From positions 682,001 to 746,000 of the forward strand of contig JADWQD010000011.1 in the NCBI GenBank assembly GCA_016110215.1: 64,000 nucleotides of DNA, written 5' to 3'. Position 1 is the first letter of the stretch. Each line of letters opens with the position of its first letter. The notes beneath the pieces are model-generated. The model was not told where the DNA came from. It saw nothing but the letters and a program-made list of their open reading frames with translations, and made no database searches. The translations under genes and the position numbers were made by a program. Source of the DNA: Capronia americana (lineage: Eukaryota > Ascomycota > Eurotiomycetes > Chaetothyriales > Herpotrichiellaceae). Positions 20,178-30,778 of this stretch are shown here, in pieces.

Positions 20178-20900
20178 GTTGGCGGTGGCCGGCGCCGGTG
20201 ACGAGGCGAGGGAGCGGAGTGGTAGTGGTAGAAGTAGTGGTAGCCGTATCTAAGAGTAGTCGACCGGGCGGGGAAGATCGTAGTGCCGGTACTTGGTAGA
20301 CTTCGGTGTTCTGGATTGGGGGCTCTAGTAGGCTCGAGAGATCAATTCGCTTCAGATTCAAGACATCAATCTGGCCCCGAGTTGCTGGTGAGGTGCCGCG
20401 GGCCTGGTTTGGGGGCAGCTAGACACATCGCTTGCGAGGCAGGCTAAGGGATATGCAGACTGCGAAGGGGTACGGGGTGTGCGAGGGACGAGGCAGGAGC
20501 GAATATACCAAGCACGGTGCGATCGCGCGGGCTACACTGTGGTGTGTATTGTGTATTGTGTGCTGGTGCTGTGCGTTCCGCCTGGTGGTGGAGGGGATTT
20601 ATTTCGGATGACTAACGAGTTACCTAAGCGCTGGCACCAACTCGTGACGCGTTGATGCGGGAACGCGTCCGGCCCAACACGACGTCCATTCCTTAACTCC
20701 GGCAGCATCGACGCCGTTAACCCCATACGGAATACGTATCTACAGAAGGAATTGGTCCTTCGTAGGCACTCTCGGTACTCTAGGACCACTACTTGGGGTA
20801 AACTTGCTTTGTGCCTCGAGTCCGTGTCCACCATCGTGTTCATCACTCTCAGACGGTAATCATAATCGTACACCTCGGCTGTGTCCCGCCGAGCAAGTGC
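20178..20900. other. Intergenic with short GGTAGT-type repeat
   Basis: This 723-bp stretch holds the promoter of saf4 and the 3' UTR of the PTPA gene (both minus strand). A GGTAGT/GTGGTA-like microsatellite lies at about 20216-20245 in the probable saf4 leader, and a GTGTATT/GTGCTG-rich patch at about 20540-20575. No gene is seen. Confidence 0.5.
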
Positions 20901-22259
20901 TCATTTCTGCTCAGCTGAAGGCTGTTCTGTCGGCTTGCTGCCGGTCTCATTGAGAGGAGGCATCGGCTGTCTTCGTGCCGCCGTAATGCCGCCTCGAGAT
21001 GGAGGTGGTGCTGCCGGTCGAATTGCCCACGGCGCTTGTGTGACACCGTGGGCAAACCCAATTGGGGCAGCTGGAGGCTTAGCAGCCCAAGGGGCAGCTG
21101 TGACGCCGAGCGGCGGACCACCCGGCCGCATGGTGCTCGGTGCGTGCGTGTCCGTTGGGTTCCGAAGTGGTTGGCTCTGAGTATGTGTCGAAGGTGGCAT
21201 GTCTTTTGCTTGAGGGTCCCTTTCCCACCTGAAGAGAGACCCGAACGGGAAGTGCTGGACCACGGGAAACTTGGACAGCACTTCTGCGTTGTACATCTTG
21301 ATCATGCCTTTGTTGATCTTCCCCCAGCCGTCCTTGATGCCGGATATGTCGTAGAGCACCGGGCTGTGTTCCCAAAAGGGGCCCTTCTTGACGTCGTAGA
21401 TGAAGGCGATGGCGGAGAAGTACATGTTTGAGTCTTTCTCCTTGTCCACCAAGTTTTGTTTGGCCACGGAGGATGGTTCGGGGGCGTTGACGAGGGACCC
21501 TTCTAAAGGTGTCTCGTCGGCCTCGCCAATGGGCGGACATAGTTGAGCGGAGCCAAAGATGTACGGTAGGAACGAGTTGTCGTCGAGTCCCCATACACCG
21601 TGCGACCCGGCTGGTTCCAGGTTGTAGACCTTGATGAGTTTGCGGATCACGGAGAGATACCGTTCGAAAACACCCAGGACGATGCCTCTTTCCTCGACGC
21701 CGGGTTCCGATCGTGGGAAGAAGTCCAGTTTCCACAGGCACGCCAGAAACGCGAGAAAGCTGAGCTCATGGCCTGTGCCATAGTCGAGCCTCTGTGCGCT
21801 ACCGAATGAGCCCAGCAAGTAGCCTGCTACTTCCTCCGACGCTGGCTTTAGGGATGCGGGTAGAACCTCGGCCAGCAGTTCGTCGATGCTGTCTTCAATG
21901 GTCTTGTGCCACTTGCGGAAACTGATATTGCCAAACCTGGTGGGTCCGGTATCTGGGGGGATATCGTCGACAATGCGAGACAGTTTATCCAGCAAAGCAC
22001 GTAATCGAGTAACAGCGTCTGAAAAGGTGATGATCTCGGAGTTCAACAGCCAGGTTGAGGTTGTGGCTGCTTCGCCGACGTGACTTTTGCGTGGCACGAC
22101 TGATCTGTTCAGTTGAAGCATGAAAGTCATGATATCGCGGTAGGCGAGGGAGGTGAGAAAGAAAGAGACGTCGGCGCCATCGTAGATCTTCTTGACTGGC
22201 GTCTCGAAGTGGTGGGTCGTGATATCGGGGATTTTCTGGAGATGTGGGAAACTCGCCAT
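20901..22259 (-). CDS. PTPA, protein phosphatase 2A activator (Rrd/Ypa family)
   Basis: A single exon encodes 452 aa. The PTPA domain covers about residues 15-345: a conserved FETPVKKIYDGADVSFFLTS start, then LLNSEIITFSDAVTRLR, GNISFRKWHKTIED, YLLGSFGSAQRLDYGTGHE, then GVWGLDDNSFLPYIFGSAQL and IKDGWGKINKGMIKMY. The last 100 residues are Pro/Ala-rich and poorly ordered (repeats around TAAPWAAKPPAAP and TQAPWAIRPAAPP). PTPA is a peptidyl-prolyl isomerase that reactivates PP2A catalytic subunits with ATP in cytosol and nucleus. Fungi have two paralogues; I cannot tell Rrd1 from Rrd2 here. Its start is 294 bp from the divergent AT-hook gene, which implies a shared promoter at 22260-22553. Confidence 0.93.
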   Translation of the reverse strand: MASFPHLQKIPDITTHHFETPVKKIYDGADVSFFLTSLAYRDIMTFMLQLNRSVVPRKSHVGEAATTSTWLLNSEIITFSDAVTRLRALLDKLSRIVDDIPPDTGPTRFGNISFRKWHKTIEDSIDELLAEVLPASLKPASEEVAGYLLGSFGSAQRLDYGTGHELSFLAFLACLWKLDFFPRSEPGVEERGIVLGVFERYLSVIRKLIKVYNLEPAGSHGVWGLDDNSFLPYIFGSAQLCPPIGEADETPLEGSLVNAPEPSSVAKQNLVDKEKDSNMYFSAIAFIYDVKKGPFWEHSPVLYDISGIKDGWGKINKGMIKMYNAEVLSKFPVVQHFPFGSLFRWERDPQAKDMPPSTHTQSQPLRNPTDTHAPSTMRPGGPPLGVTAAPWAAKPPAAPIGFAHGVTQAPWAIRPAAPPPSRGGITAARRQPMPPLNETGSKPTEQPSAEQK

Positions 22260-22553
22260 AATAGCGCTGTTTCGAGGTGCTGGCTTCCCTAAACTTGAAG
22301 TCAGACTGCAGTCTAAATAGCGATGAATACCTTGATCACAGAAGACGAGATCATGATGGCTAATGGGAAGACAGGAAGAGGGCCAAACCGTCGCTGACGA
22401 GGCTGTTTCCGAGCCTCGTGGATGACGTCTAACTTGCCTCTTTGGTCCTCAATACACTTTACCTGATGTGCCTCGAAGCCTGGTTCCCGTCAACGCCCTG
22501 GACGCGTCGACACGCGAGCTATTGCAGCTCCATGTCTACTTTCAGTACTACTC

Positions 22554-24908
22554 ATGAGGCGACTTACGCGTAGCTCGGGCGTGCACCGATCTGTCGAATC
22601 CGACGAGCAGGAAGCCGAGGATGTCACCGCAATCCTGAACGAGGAGGCCGCAGGTGCCGCTCGGCCACCTTCTAGAAAGAGACGGCGAGATTCCAGTGGT
22701 GACGGAACAGTCAGGAGCCTCCCTACGAAACGAATGCAGCTCAATCATCTGGCCGTAGCGCCCTCTTCGCCACGGCGCCAGTCTGGCAGGCTACAGGCTC
22801 GCAAGTCGCTCTCCGCTCCTACGCGTCTCAACAATCGAGATCTATTTGAATTCCCGCGTGAAGATGGCGGGGAAGAGGCTCCGCTTGTACCGGCAGAACC
22901 TGTCAAAAAGCTGCGGTTGTTGAAGAAGACATTGCCGCAGAACACAGCATCGCCTTTTCAGGGCCAAGGGGAATTGGTAACAGAGACGAATGCCAGGATC
23001 AACCTGGATGGCTCGCCTAGGAAGCGACGTGGGAGACCACGTAAGGAGACAAACAAGCTGGCGAAAATCGCCAAGTCCTTGCAGGGAGGAGGCCGTTCTG
23101 TAAAGTACACATCGTCTTCTCCGGCTGCCCCAGTAGACGCGGATGAGGACGACATCTTTGGACTTGCTGAGAGAGGGGATGATGAATCGTCCCCGCAACG
23201 GGATGAACAGCTGTTCGCAGAGAATGCTTCCAATGCTACTCGTCCGAGCAGGCCTACCGAGAAGCCTCTCAGCCGTCGTGGGCCTAGCAGACGGTCCTTA
23301 CCGGCACCGTCTCTAGCAAAGCCTCAGCGACTCCATAAAACTGCTGAGCAAGCAAGACTTCAGCAGGCCCAGACTGAGAGAGATCGTCGACCTGCGACAG
23401 GAGCTCTCAATCCACTAGCAGAGGCGGCCAAGCGAACAGAAGCCAGGCACCGAACTCCCGCCAGGACTCTTCGTGATGAACAAGAACCTACAGATGGCCG
23501 GGCGGAGGACGACGTGCAGCAGCATGGGGCATCACCAGACCAGCAGATCGAGAATGACGTCGCAAGAAGAGGTTCAGTAGACGACGAACAAACAGAAAAT
23601 GGCCATGGCGGCGATGGATCGATGGAACCCGGACAGGGAGAGGAAGACCATCGATCTTCTGGGCCGCCGCCCCTGTCTCAACGACCCCAGACTCAGGCCG
23701 CTCACACAGCTGCAGATCGACAAGCGATTGAAGAAGAGGAGCTGCGCCAACAAATGATCAACGAAGAACTGGCAGGCGTTGAGGAAGCAGTAGAGCTCCA
23801 TGGCTGTAAAGAGCTTTGGACTAGTGCTTTGGTCGCTGCCGCTGAAGTTGCAGAGAACAGATTCTCACCAAGCGTTCAATCCACACTTGGCAAAGCCTGC
23901 GACCGTTCGTTCAAACAGATGATCTCCGTCTTCAAGCGGATGCATGAAGAAAACCGCGAGCGCCAGAGGAAGCTAAGTGAGGATGAATTGGAGATACTAG
24001 GCGTGCTGATACAACGGTGCAACGAAATTTGCCAATATTCTTACAGACCCGACATGTACTATGACAGAGAACGGCAAAAAATGGTCCGCGACCTTTATGG
24101 ACATCTCATTCGCCGTTCGCTAAAGCTGTCAAGATCGGCGCTGAAGGCCTACTTTCGCAACAACAGGCTCAGCGCAAACGCAATCGAAAAGATCTGCCAA
24201 CTGCTGGGAATTACAGAGAAGTTGGTCGACAGCGCGGGCAAATGGACTCCGAGGCCGGGGCTGGACGGTGGCGTGAAGGGCAAGACAAAATCCGAGATCG
24301 CGCAGCAGATCCTGTCTCTCAGGAAGCGCTATAATGAGGCCCTTGTGGAAAGTGGCAGGTCAAGGTGGCTCAACGAACACAACCGTTTGGCAATGCAGAG
24401 TTCGAAGCAACTAGAAGAGCAGCACAGGAAATGGCGAGAATCAATTCGCGCCAAGTACTATCGCTCAGGGAGTGATTATCCCCGTCAGAACGCCGCCTTC
24501 GTGCGCCACCCGCTCCCCAGCCAACAAGCCCACATTGTTGATGTCGACGACATTGCCAGTGATGAACAGGAGGCGCCGAATCAACATACCAGGGAAGATG
24601 TGCGCCGGACCAAGGGCGAAGCGGTGCGGAACAGACCCTACGTAGGTCGAGAATCGACGGAAGATATTCCTGCCCCCGATGAGCCGACATGGAGCGACCC
24701 AGAGTTGACGGCGCTGAGCAATGGGTTGCAGGAATTCACGGGAGAAGCAAGGTGGGAAGAGATCATGAACAAGTACAGCGGCTGCCTAGGGAAGTACGAC
24801 ATGGACGCGATCGTGGCCAAGGCTAGGTGGTTCAAACAGATCATGGCAGGCAAGCTTGAACATGACAGCGGTGACGAGTGGGACTGGTTGAGGAGCGTTC
24901 CAGATTGA
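22554..24908 (+). CDS. AT-hook and C-terminal Myb/SANT-like protein, function unknown
   Basis: A single exon encodes 784 aa from ATG 22554. I do not recognise an orthologue. Visible parts: basic patches at the N-terminus (RPPSRKRRRDS, about residues 38-47); a canonical AT-hook core KRRGRPRKE (about 157-165); a long disordered Arg/Glu/Gln region; a helical domain (about 390-560) including CDRSFKQMISVFKRM and MVRDLYGHLIRRSLKLSR; and a C-terminal Myb/SANT-like fold (about 708-765) beginning TWSDPELTALSNGLQEF and ending VAKARWFKQIM. The protein is probably nuclear and DNA-binding. A telomere- or chromatin-associated role would fit this order of domains but is inference. It is divergent from the PTPA gene. 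Confidence 0.75.
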   Translation: MRRLTRSSGVHRSVESDEQEAEDVTAILNEEAAGAARPPSRKRRRDSSGDGTVRSLPTKRMQLNHLAVAPSSPRRQSGRLQARKSLSAPTRLNNRDLFEFPREDGGEEAPLVPAEPVKKLRLLKKTLPQNTASPFQGQGELVTETNARINLDGSPRKRRGRPRKETNKLAKIAKSLQGGGRSVKYTSSSPAAPVDADEDDIFGLAERGDDESSPQRDEQLFAENASNATRPSRPTEKPLSRRGPSRRSLPAPSLAKPQRLHKTAEQARLQQAQTERDRRPATGALNPLAEAAKRTEARHRTPARTLRDEQEPTDGRAEDDVQQHGASPDQQIENDVARRGSVDDEQTENGHGGDGSMEPGQGEEDHRSSGPPPLSQRPQTQAAHTAADRQAIEEEELRQQMINEELAGVEEAVELHGCKELWTSALVAAAEVAENRFSPSVQSTLGKACDRSFKQMISVFKRMHEENRERQRKLSEDELEILGVLIQRCNEICQYSYRPDMYYDRERQKMVRDLYGHLIRRSLKLSRSALKAYFRNNRLSANAIEKICQLLGITEKLVDSAGKWTPRPGLDGGVKGKTKSEIAQQILSLRKRYNEALVESGRSRWLNEHNRLAMQSSKQLEEQHRKWRESIRAKYYRSGSDYPRQNAAFVRHPLPSQQAHIVDVDDIASDEQEAPNQHTREDVRRTKGEAVRNRPYVGRESTEDIPAPDEPTWSDPELTALSNGLQEFTGEARWEEIMNKYSGCLGKYDMDAIVAKARWFKQIMAGKLEHDSGDEWDWLRSVPD

Positions 24909-25402
24909 TGTACCACTATGCTTAGAGATACCCCATGCCTGTAGTATGTACGAGCTACTTCGCAGTTACTTTGAAGCCAGCCGTGTGAAACAGGAGCGCA
25001 AGAAGCAAAAGGCTGAAACCGATAATCTCGGGGAAGCTGTCAGGGATGAGAATGTCTGTGATAGAAATGTTAGCATCCTCACTCGCGGCGTCATGGTGGG
25101 GGCGGCAGGACCCTAGCCAGCCTAGCCTGGCCTACAGGCACGCCTAGGCACTCTAGGCAACCCTAACTGAGGCCCGCCTTGCCCTATGGGGGCCCTTAGC
25201 CACTGGACGTATCACGCTGTGCACGCTCACCTCGACCAACGCGTCGCGGCTGCCCGAAGTTTTTCATCGCCAATCGGTCGATGCCAGCGCCAGCCAGCAG
25301 GTCTGAGACACGCCCGATTGACACTTCTCCCTCGATTCCCCTAATATTCCCTTCACCTCTCCTGCTAAGTTGCTCTTGCCAGCTTTTGTTCAGCACACAG
25401 CC
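24909..25402. promoter_or_regulatory. Intergenic with CTAG/CCTAGG-rich cluster
   Basis: This 494-bp stretch is upstream of the coiled-coil gene. Between about 25110 and 25172 CTAG-type words recur: CCCTAGCC, GCCTAGCC, GCCTAGGC, TCTAGGCA and CCCTAACT. This lies about 230-290 bp before the start codon. A role is not known. Confidence 0.5.
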
Positions 25403-28400
25403 ATGGACAAGAAGGATGAGACCACGACTCTCAAGCCAAAGACGGCGCAACCTGCGACGAGGCCATTGACCAAGACCGCCTCTCCTAGGCTGCCCACGTC
25501 TTCGCGACCACCCACAACCTCGACTGCGAGCAGACCGACCGTGGGAAGTTCCCTGAGCAAGCCGCCGGCGAGACCGAGCACCACCTCGTCCTCACTCCGC
25601 AAACCTGCCACTGTCACCCATAAGAAAAGAGATTCGGACAGCACGGTAGACGAGAAACCCTCGGGCGACGAAAAGACAAAGGATGGCATATCGGCAAAAC
25701 CCAAGAGGATGTCGTTGGCCCCGGCCACCTCGTCTGACCGAGCCTCTGTTACAAAGCCGGTTGCTGCCACCCCTGCGAGGCGCACCAGCATCCAGCCCTC
25801 AACGACGGCGCCTAGACCGACTGCTAGCAGTCCAGTCGGCTCCAGGAAGATAGCTGCAGCTCCAACCACGACCCGCGCGCCGGTGACTTCTACGACTCGA
25901 TCACGACCTCCCGTTCCTTCGTCAAGACCCACGGGTGCCGCTTCAGTTGGGGAGAGGAGACGTCTGAGCACAATCCCTGCCTCTCCTGTGGTTAAGTCGG
26001 GCGCCGAGTCGGAGGACAATAAGGAAAATGCCCCATCTGACGTAGAGCGGAAATCCGTTCCTGTCCGTCCGGCGTTGGGATCGAGAAAGTCCACCCGCTC
26101 AGTCCTGATCGAGCAACGTATAAGGGAGTTCGAACTCGTCAATAGTATGCTGCAGGCTGCCATGACTGCCGATGGTGCCGATGAACAAGAGCAACATTCC
26201 ATGGATCAGGAGGCTGCGACCACGATCGCAAAACTAAAGTCAGACCTGGCAAAGGTCCGGGATTACGAACGGAAGCATGGACGAGTGCCTACCACGGCAG
26301 AATTGGAAGAAATCCAATCTGTCGCCGGGGAATCGATTCCTGAGCCCCAGGACGACGCCGATGCACGTTTAGTCGAGGAAGTTCAAGATGCCTCAGTCCA
26401 CGAGTTGCAGAAAGACTTGGCTGAAAGTAGAGCCCAAGCTGAGGCCTTGCAGGCCCAATTGACGGAACTGAAGGCTAAGCTGGAAGTGTTCAACGAGAAT
26501 GCAGCGGAAGAGAGGGGTCGTGTGCAGGAAGCTACCGAAGCAATGCGAAAAGAACATGCAGCCCAAATCGATGAGCTAGGATCTCTCCACCAGACGAGAG
26601 TTCACGAGCTTGAGAATGCTCATCAAGAACGGTTGCAAAAGGTTTCCGACGGACACACATCCGAAACTGATCAGCTCTCGCACGAACTCGCCTCATCGCA
26701 AGTCGTTAACGCTCAATTAAAGTCGGATTTGGAGGAACTTCGTAAAACAGCTGCCGAGCGAGCGTCTGCGGCAGACAGCTACAGCGAAATGAAGAACACG
26801 TTAGAGACCAAGATCGGAAGCCTGGAAGTCCAGCTCAAGTCGCAAGCGGCTGAGAGCCTGCGCAAGATGGAGCAGGCAGAGACAGAAGTCGCCAACAAGC
26901 AAAAGGAGATCACCCAGAAGCAGGAGGAACTTGCAAAGGTCAACAAAGAGGTGTCTCGTCACAAGCAGGTCATTCAGTCCTTGAAGGATCAAGTCTCGGG
27001 CTTCGAGCAGGCGAAGAATGAGGCAAATGAGGCGCAATCAAAGACAATCAACCAGCTCGAGGAGCAGATCAAAACATTGCAACAAGAAAATGCCAATGCC
27101 GTCGCGGCGGCAGCAGCCTCTTTAGCAGAGGCTGAGAAAACTCAGGCTAAGCAGCTAGAGGCTGTCAAGCGGCAGTTGAGCGAGGCCCAGGACGAATTGA
27201 AGAAAGCTCGAGATTCGGAGGATACCAAGTTGCAGGACATGCTGAGCAAATCTGAAGCCGACATTGCCGCTGCGCATGCCGAGCTTGAGGCCGCGAAGAG
27301 CTCAAATTCGAGCAGGATCCAAGATCTCGAGGCACAGCTTCAAAAGGTGCAGGACGCAGCAGATGCCAAGACATCAGAGCATGAGGGAACTCTCGCCGGT
27401 CTACAAGGACAGTTGGAAGCGGCGAAGACTGCTCTTCTTGAAGCTACGTCAAACCACGAAAAGATCCTCAAAGAACACGAGGCGCGCAGCAAATCTGCCG
27501 AAGAAGAGCTTGCTGCGCTGAAAGCTTCTCATGAAAAAGAGCTTGCGGACATTCACTCTGGCATCCAGTCAAAGCATGAAGAAGAGCTTGCCGCCTTGAA
27601 GATCGGCCAGTCCGAGCAAATTCAGCAGCTTGAGGAGAAGCTCCAGGCTTCGCAAAAGGAGGTGGGATCCGTCAAAAAGACACATGCAGCTCAGATCAAG
27701 CAACTGGAAGATCAGATGAATGCGTCGCTCAAAGACCTCGGGGTCATCGAAGCCGGGCACTTTGAACAAGTAGACCGCATCAAGGCCGAGGCGGCCGAGT
27801 CACAGCAGAGAGCTGTGGAAGAGGCGGAGAAGGTTCACATTGAAAAAGCGCGGAACCTCGAGCAACAGCTTCATGCGGCAGAAGCGGAGTTAACAGAACT
27901 CAAAGCGAGTCATACCTCGCAATTGGAACACCTAGAGAAGCAACGGACCTCAGAGCATGAGATCGCTTTGAACTCGTTGAAGGAGACTCATGCCGCAGCA
28001 CTCCAGGGTCTGGAGGATCAGCTGAAACTCTCCGATGACTCCATGGAGACGGTCAAGGCAGAACATGCCGAGCAGCTGAAGCTGGTGGAAGAACAGGTGT
28101 CATCGCGTCATGCCGAGACAATCAATACCCTGAATGAAGAGCACGCCAAACGTCTTCAGGATATCGAGAGCAAAGCCAAGTCAAGCCAGGATGAAGCTCT
28201 GGAAGAACTACGGTCGAGCTTGGCTGAAGAGAAGCGCCAGCTTGAATCCCAGGTGAACTCCATCCAACAAGACCTTCAAGGTGCGAGAGCGCAAGCCCAG
28301 ATGATGAAGAGTATCCTTCAAGACACGGAGAGGGACAGCAGAGAGAAGGAAGAGCAGCTCAACGAGGAAATCGAGAAATTGAGAGCCGACATGTCGACAT

Positions 28401-30028
28401 CTGTGATGAAGCTTGCCCGCATGAGTGAGCTTCAATTCCAACATGATCAAGCTGTGGCCGCGAAGACCGCCTTGGAAGCGAAGGTGCAAGAAGACCTGGA
28501 CGCCTTGCGCGCCGAACATGAGGAATCACTGGCCGCGCTGCAGGCTAGTCTGAAACAACAGCACGAGCAGGCGATCGAGCAGATGCAGGAAGAGCACGCC
28601 AAAAGCATCGAGTCGAGTCAATCGGCCGCCAAGTCAGAGTTTGAAGAACTGGAAAAGAAATTGAAGGAAACCCACGGCGCCCAATTGGACGAGGTCATGA
28701 AGACGCTCGAGAGCCAGTGGAAGTCCCAGGTCGAGCAACTGGAGGAGCAGAGTGCGGCCGCTAGCTCCCGCCTTAGCAAAGCCCAGACGGATCACGAGCA
28801 CGAGCTGCAACAGCTCGAATCAGAGCACGACGCCGCATTGGGTAAACTCCTCGCGGAGCTTAAGGAGGTGCGCGAGGCTGCCGAAGCCGGCCAATCCTCG
28901 ACCGAGCTGGACCTCCTTCGAAACCAGCTGGCCAAAGCACAAGAACATGCGCAGGACCTAGAACAGAGACACGCGGAGGCGGACCAGGAGCGGGAATCCA
29001 CTTTGGCCACCCTGAGGCAACAGCTCGCCGAAGCGGAAGCCCTTGCCGCACAGCACCAGGGGCAAGCCAAGGAACTGGAGCAGAAGCACCGTGAAGCATT
29101 CGACCTCGCCAGCCAGGAAAAGGCATCTGCCTTGGCAGCGATAAGACAAGAGCTTGATGCCGCAAAGGAGGCTCATTCCCAGCAGCTTGAACGGACCAAA
29201 GAGCTCGAAGAGCAGCACCGCAAGGCAATGGTTGCTGCGATCGAGGAACGGGAGACTGCTCTGGCCAGCATGAAGCGAGAGCTCGACGTTGCGAGGGAAG
29301 CTGCCGCGCACCCAGATCAGTCACAACTCGAAGAGCTGAACAAGAAGTACCTTGACGCCCAAAACGAGCTTTCCGCACTACAGGCCAAGCATGAGCAAGC
29401 CATTCGGGAAGCCAGAGCAGAGTACGAGTTACAGCTGGAGACAGCGCTCACGCGCCTGCACACCGTCGAGAAGGCGGCCGAGAAAGAGCCAGCTCCGACG
29501 GGAGCCGACGCCATCGATGCAAGCCTCGCCGATGCAAAGAAAACGATCAGCTCACTCCAATCCGAGCTCGACGGAGCAATGCTTGAGATCGAGACACAGC
29601 GTACGCTGGCCGAACAAGCGCAGAAGGAGCTGGAGCAGTTGAAGACCCGGGCCATTGCGCTCCCGAGTCCCAAGCCTCGACGGAAGAGCAGAAGTCCCAA
29701 GAGAAAGTCGGTGAACGCACATTCCCCTGCGACGCCGAAGCAAGGATTGGAATTTAGTAAATGGGCCAATCCCGTTGAAGGTGCGCCTGCTCTGAGAGGG
29801 GGCAATGGTGATGAGGACGATACCCCGACTGCCACTGAGGGAACGCCACGGAATGTTGCCGGACAGCTGGCCGGTATCCACGAGCAGATCAGACAGCTCG
29901 ACGAAATGAGCGAAGACTTTCTCGAGGACCACCAGAAGATGGCCAGCATCTTGAGTCGGGTTGATGATGAGACTCAGAATGTCAGTGTTGACCTCGAGGA
30001 CGAAGAAGATACCGAGAAGGCGGACTAG
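25403..30028 (+). CDS. Very long coiled-coil protein (fungal 'M protein repeat' type)
   Basis: A 4.6-kb intronless frame encodes 1541 aa. The ATG at 25403 has a good context (CCATGG). Residues 1 to about 225 are Ser/Thr/Pro/Lys-rich and disordered. From about 235 (SVLIEQRIREFELVNSMLQ) to about 1420 the sequence is almost continuous heptad-like coiled coil rich in Glu, Gln, Ala, Leu and Lys, with recurrent words such as HEEELAALK, HAAQIKQLEDQ and QQLAEAEALAAQH. A short basic hinge (KPRRKSRSPKRKS) precedes a conserved-looking acidic tail (EFSKWANPVEG; QIRQLDEMSEDFLEDHQKM). Such proteins are often annotated as M-repeat or myosin-like and are thought to be scaffolds or cytoskeletal linkers; no motor or membrane domain is present. 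The precise function is unknown. Confidence 0.85.
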   Translation: MDKKDETTTLKPKTAQPATRPLTKTASPRLPTSSRPPTTSTASRPTVGSSLSKPPARPSTTSSSLRKPATVTHKKRDSDSTVDEKPSGDEKTKDGISAKPKRMSLAPATSSDRASVTKPVAATPARRTSIQPSTTAPRPTASSPVGSRKIAAAPTTTRAPVTSTTRSRPPVPSSRPTGAASVGERRRLSTIPASPVVKSGAESEDNKENAPSDVERKSVPVRPALGSRKSTRSVLIEQRIREFELVNSMLQAAMTADGADEQEQHSMDQEAATTIAKLKSDLAKVRDYERKHGRVPTTAELEEIQSVAGESIPEPQDDADARLVEEVQDASVHELQKDLAESRAQAEALQAQLTELKAKLEVFNENAAEERGRVQEATEAMRKEHAAQIDELGSLHQTRVHELENAHQERLQKVSDGHTSETDQLSHELASSQVVNAQLKSDLEELRKTAAERASAADSYSEMKNTLETKIGSLEVQLKSQAAESLRKMEQAETEVANKQKEITQKQEELAKVNKEVSRHKQVIQSLKDQVSGFEQAKNEANEAQSKTINQLEEQIKTLQQENANAVAAAAASLAEAEKTQAKQLEAVKRQLSEAQDELKKARDSEDTKLQDMLSKSEADIAAAHAELEAAKSSNSSRIQDLEAQLQKVQDAADAKTSEHEGTLAGLQGQLEAAKTALLEATSNHEKILKEHEARSKSAEEELAALKASHEKELADIHSGIQSKHEEELAALKIGQSEQIQQLEEKLQASQKEVGSVKKTHAAQIKQLEDQMNASLKDLGVIEAGHFEQVDRIKAEAAESQQRAVEEAEKVHIEKARNLEQQLHAAEAELTELKASHTSQLEHLEKQRTSEHEIALNSLKETHAAALQGLEDQLKLSDDSMETVKAEHAEQLKLVEEQVSSRHAETINTLNEEHAKRLQDIESKAKSSQDEALEELRSSLAEEKRQLESQVNSIQQDLQGARAQAQMMKSILQDTERDSREKEEQLNEEIEKLRADMSTSVMKLARMSELQFQHDQAVAAKTALEAKVQEDLDALRAEHEESLAALQASLKQQHEQAIEQMQEEHAKSIESSQSAAKSEFEELEKKLKETHGAQLDEVMKTLESQWKSQVEQLEEQSAAASSRLSKAQTDHEHELQQLESEHDAALGKLLAELKEVREAAEAGQSSTELDLLRNQLAKAQEHAQDLEQRHAEADQERESTLATLRQQLAEAEALAAQHQGQAKELEQKHREAFDLASQEKASALAAIRQELDAAKEAHSQQLERTKELEEQHRKAMVAAIEERETALASMKRELDVAREAAAHPDQSQLEELNKKYLDAQNELSALQAKHEQAIREARAEYELQLETALTRLHTVEKAAEKEPAPTGADAIDASLADAKKTISSLQSELDGAMLEIETQRTLAEQAQKELEQLKTRAIALPSPKPRRKSRSPKRKSVNAHSPATPKQGLEFSKWANPVEGAPALRGGNGDEDDTPTATEGTPRNVAGQLAGIHEQIRQLDEMSEDFLEDHQKMASILSRVDDETQNVSVDLEDEEDTEKAD

Positions 30029-30778
30029 TGGTCGTTGTCGAGGGGTGTCTACTGAGCGAGATGAGTGGGCATTACTAATGGCGAGTCTTGTACCGGCAGA
30101 AGATGTGTGACGCCCCTGGTGATGAAGTCGGAAGTTCCACATTCATGGGACGATGAGACGAGACGAGAGCCGTTGTGAATTTCTTTGTCTCGACTGTCGA
30201 GTTTTTGGTTTCGCGCGATCGATCCTTGATCGACAATATCATTTTGGCGAGCGAGCGAGCGAGCAAGCAAGCGGCATGGCACACCTTCGATACACTCCTG
30301 TTCTGTAGGGCTTTTAGTCTACTTACTGTCGTTTCCGTGCGCTGGTCCGTCCATGCGTTACTGCGAGTGTTGATACGGAGTACAATGGCGAGATACCCCG
30401 GTGTGTAGATTGGTCTCAACCACAAGCACAAGCACAGTCAGTGCACTGCCTAGAAATACATACACCAGCTCTGTGTTGGAATACTGTGAATTCCAAGTTG
30501 CTTCCCTCTTCATGTGCGTGTATGTATCCATGACATTGGACGGGGTTGCCTCCAGTAACTAAGGCTGGGTGATATTAGTGTGTGTGTGTTTCCAACGTAC
30601 ACAGTACGTAGCCTCGATAGGACAGCTCACTGTAGCATGCTGAGCCTTTTAGGATCAGGCGAGGAACCATGCTACACCACATCCACCACATATACTGTAC
30701 ACGCTATATATATATGTCCTTCGTCGATTGTGTTGCGTCCCGCTCATCTCCCCTTTTCCCTCTCCGGTCTTTAGACAA
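30029..30778. other. Intergenic with GCGA microsatellite
   Basis: This 750-bp stretch lies between convergent stops (30028 plus, 30779 minus). It contains a GCGA/GCAA tetranucleotide run at about 30247-30272, a short TG run at about 30578-30589 and a short TA run at about 30706-30715. No gene is supported. Confidence 0.55.

Noticed and set aside
25150..25172. CCCTAACT resembling a telomere repeat
   Set aside because: Only one unit is present; it belongs to the CTAG-rich cluster, not to a telomeric array.
29317..29949. Long minus-strand frame within the coiled-coil gene
   Set aside because: Ser/Cys/Ala-rich complement of Glu/Gln/Lys-rich coding sequence; a typical shadow frame.
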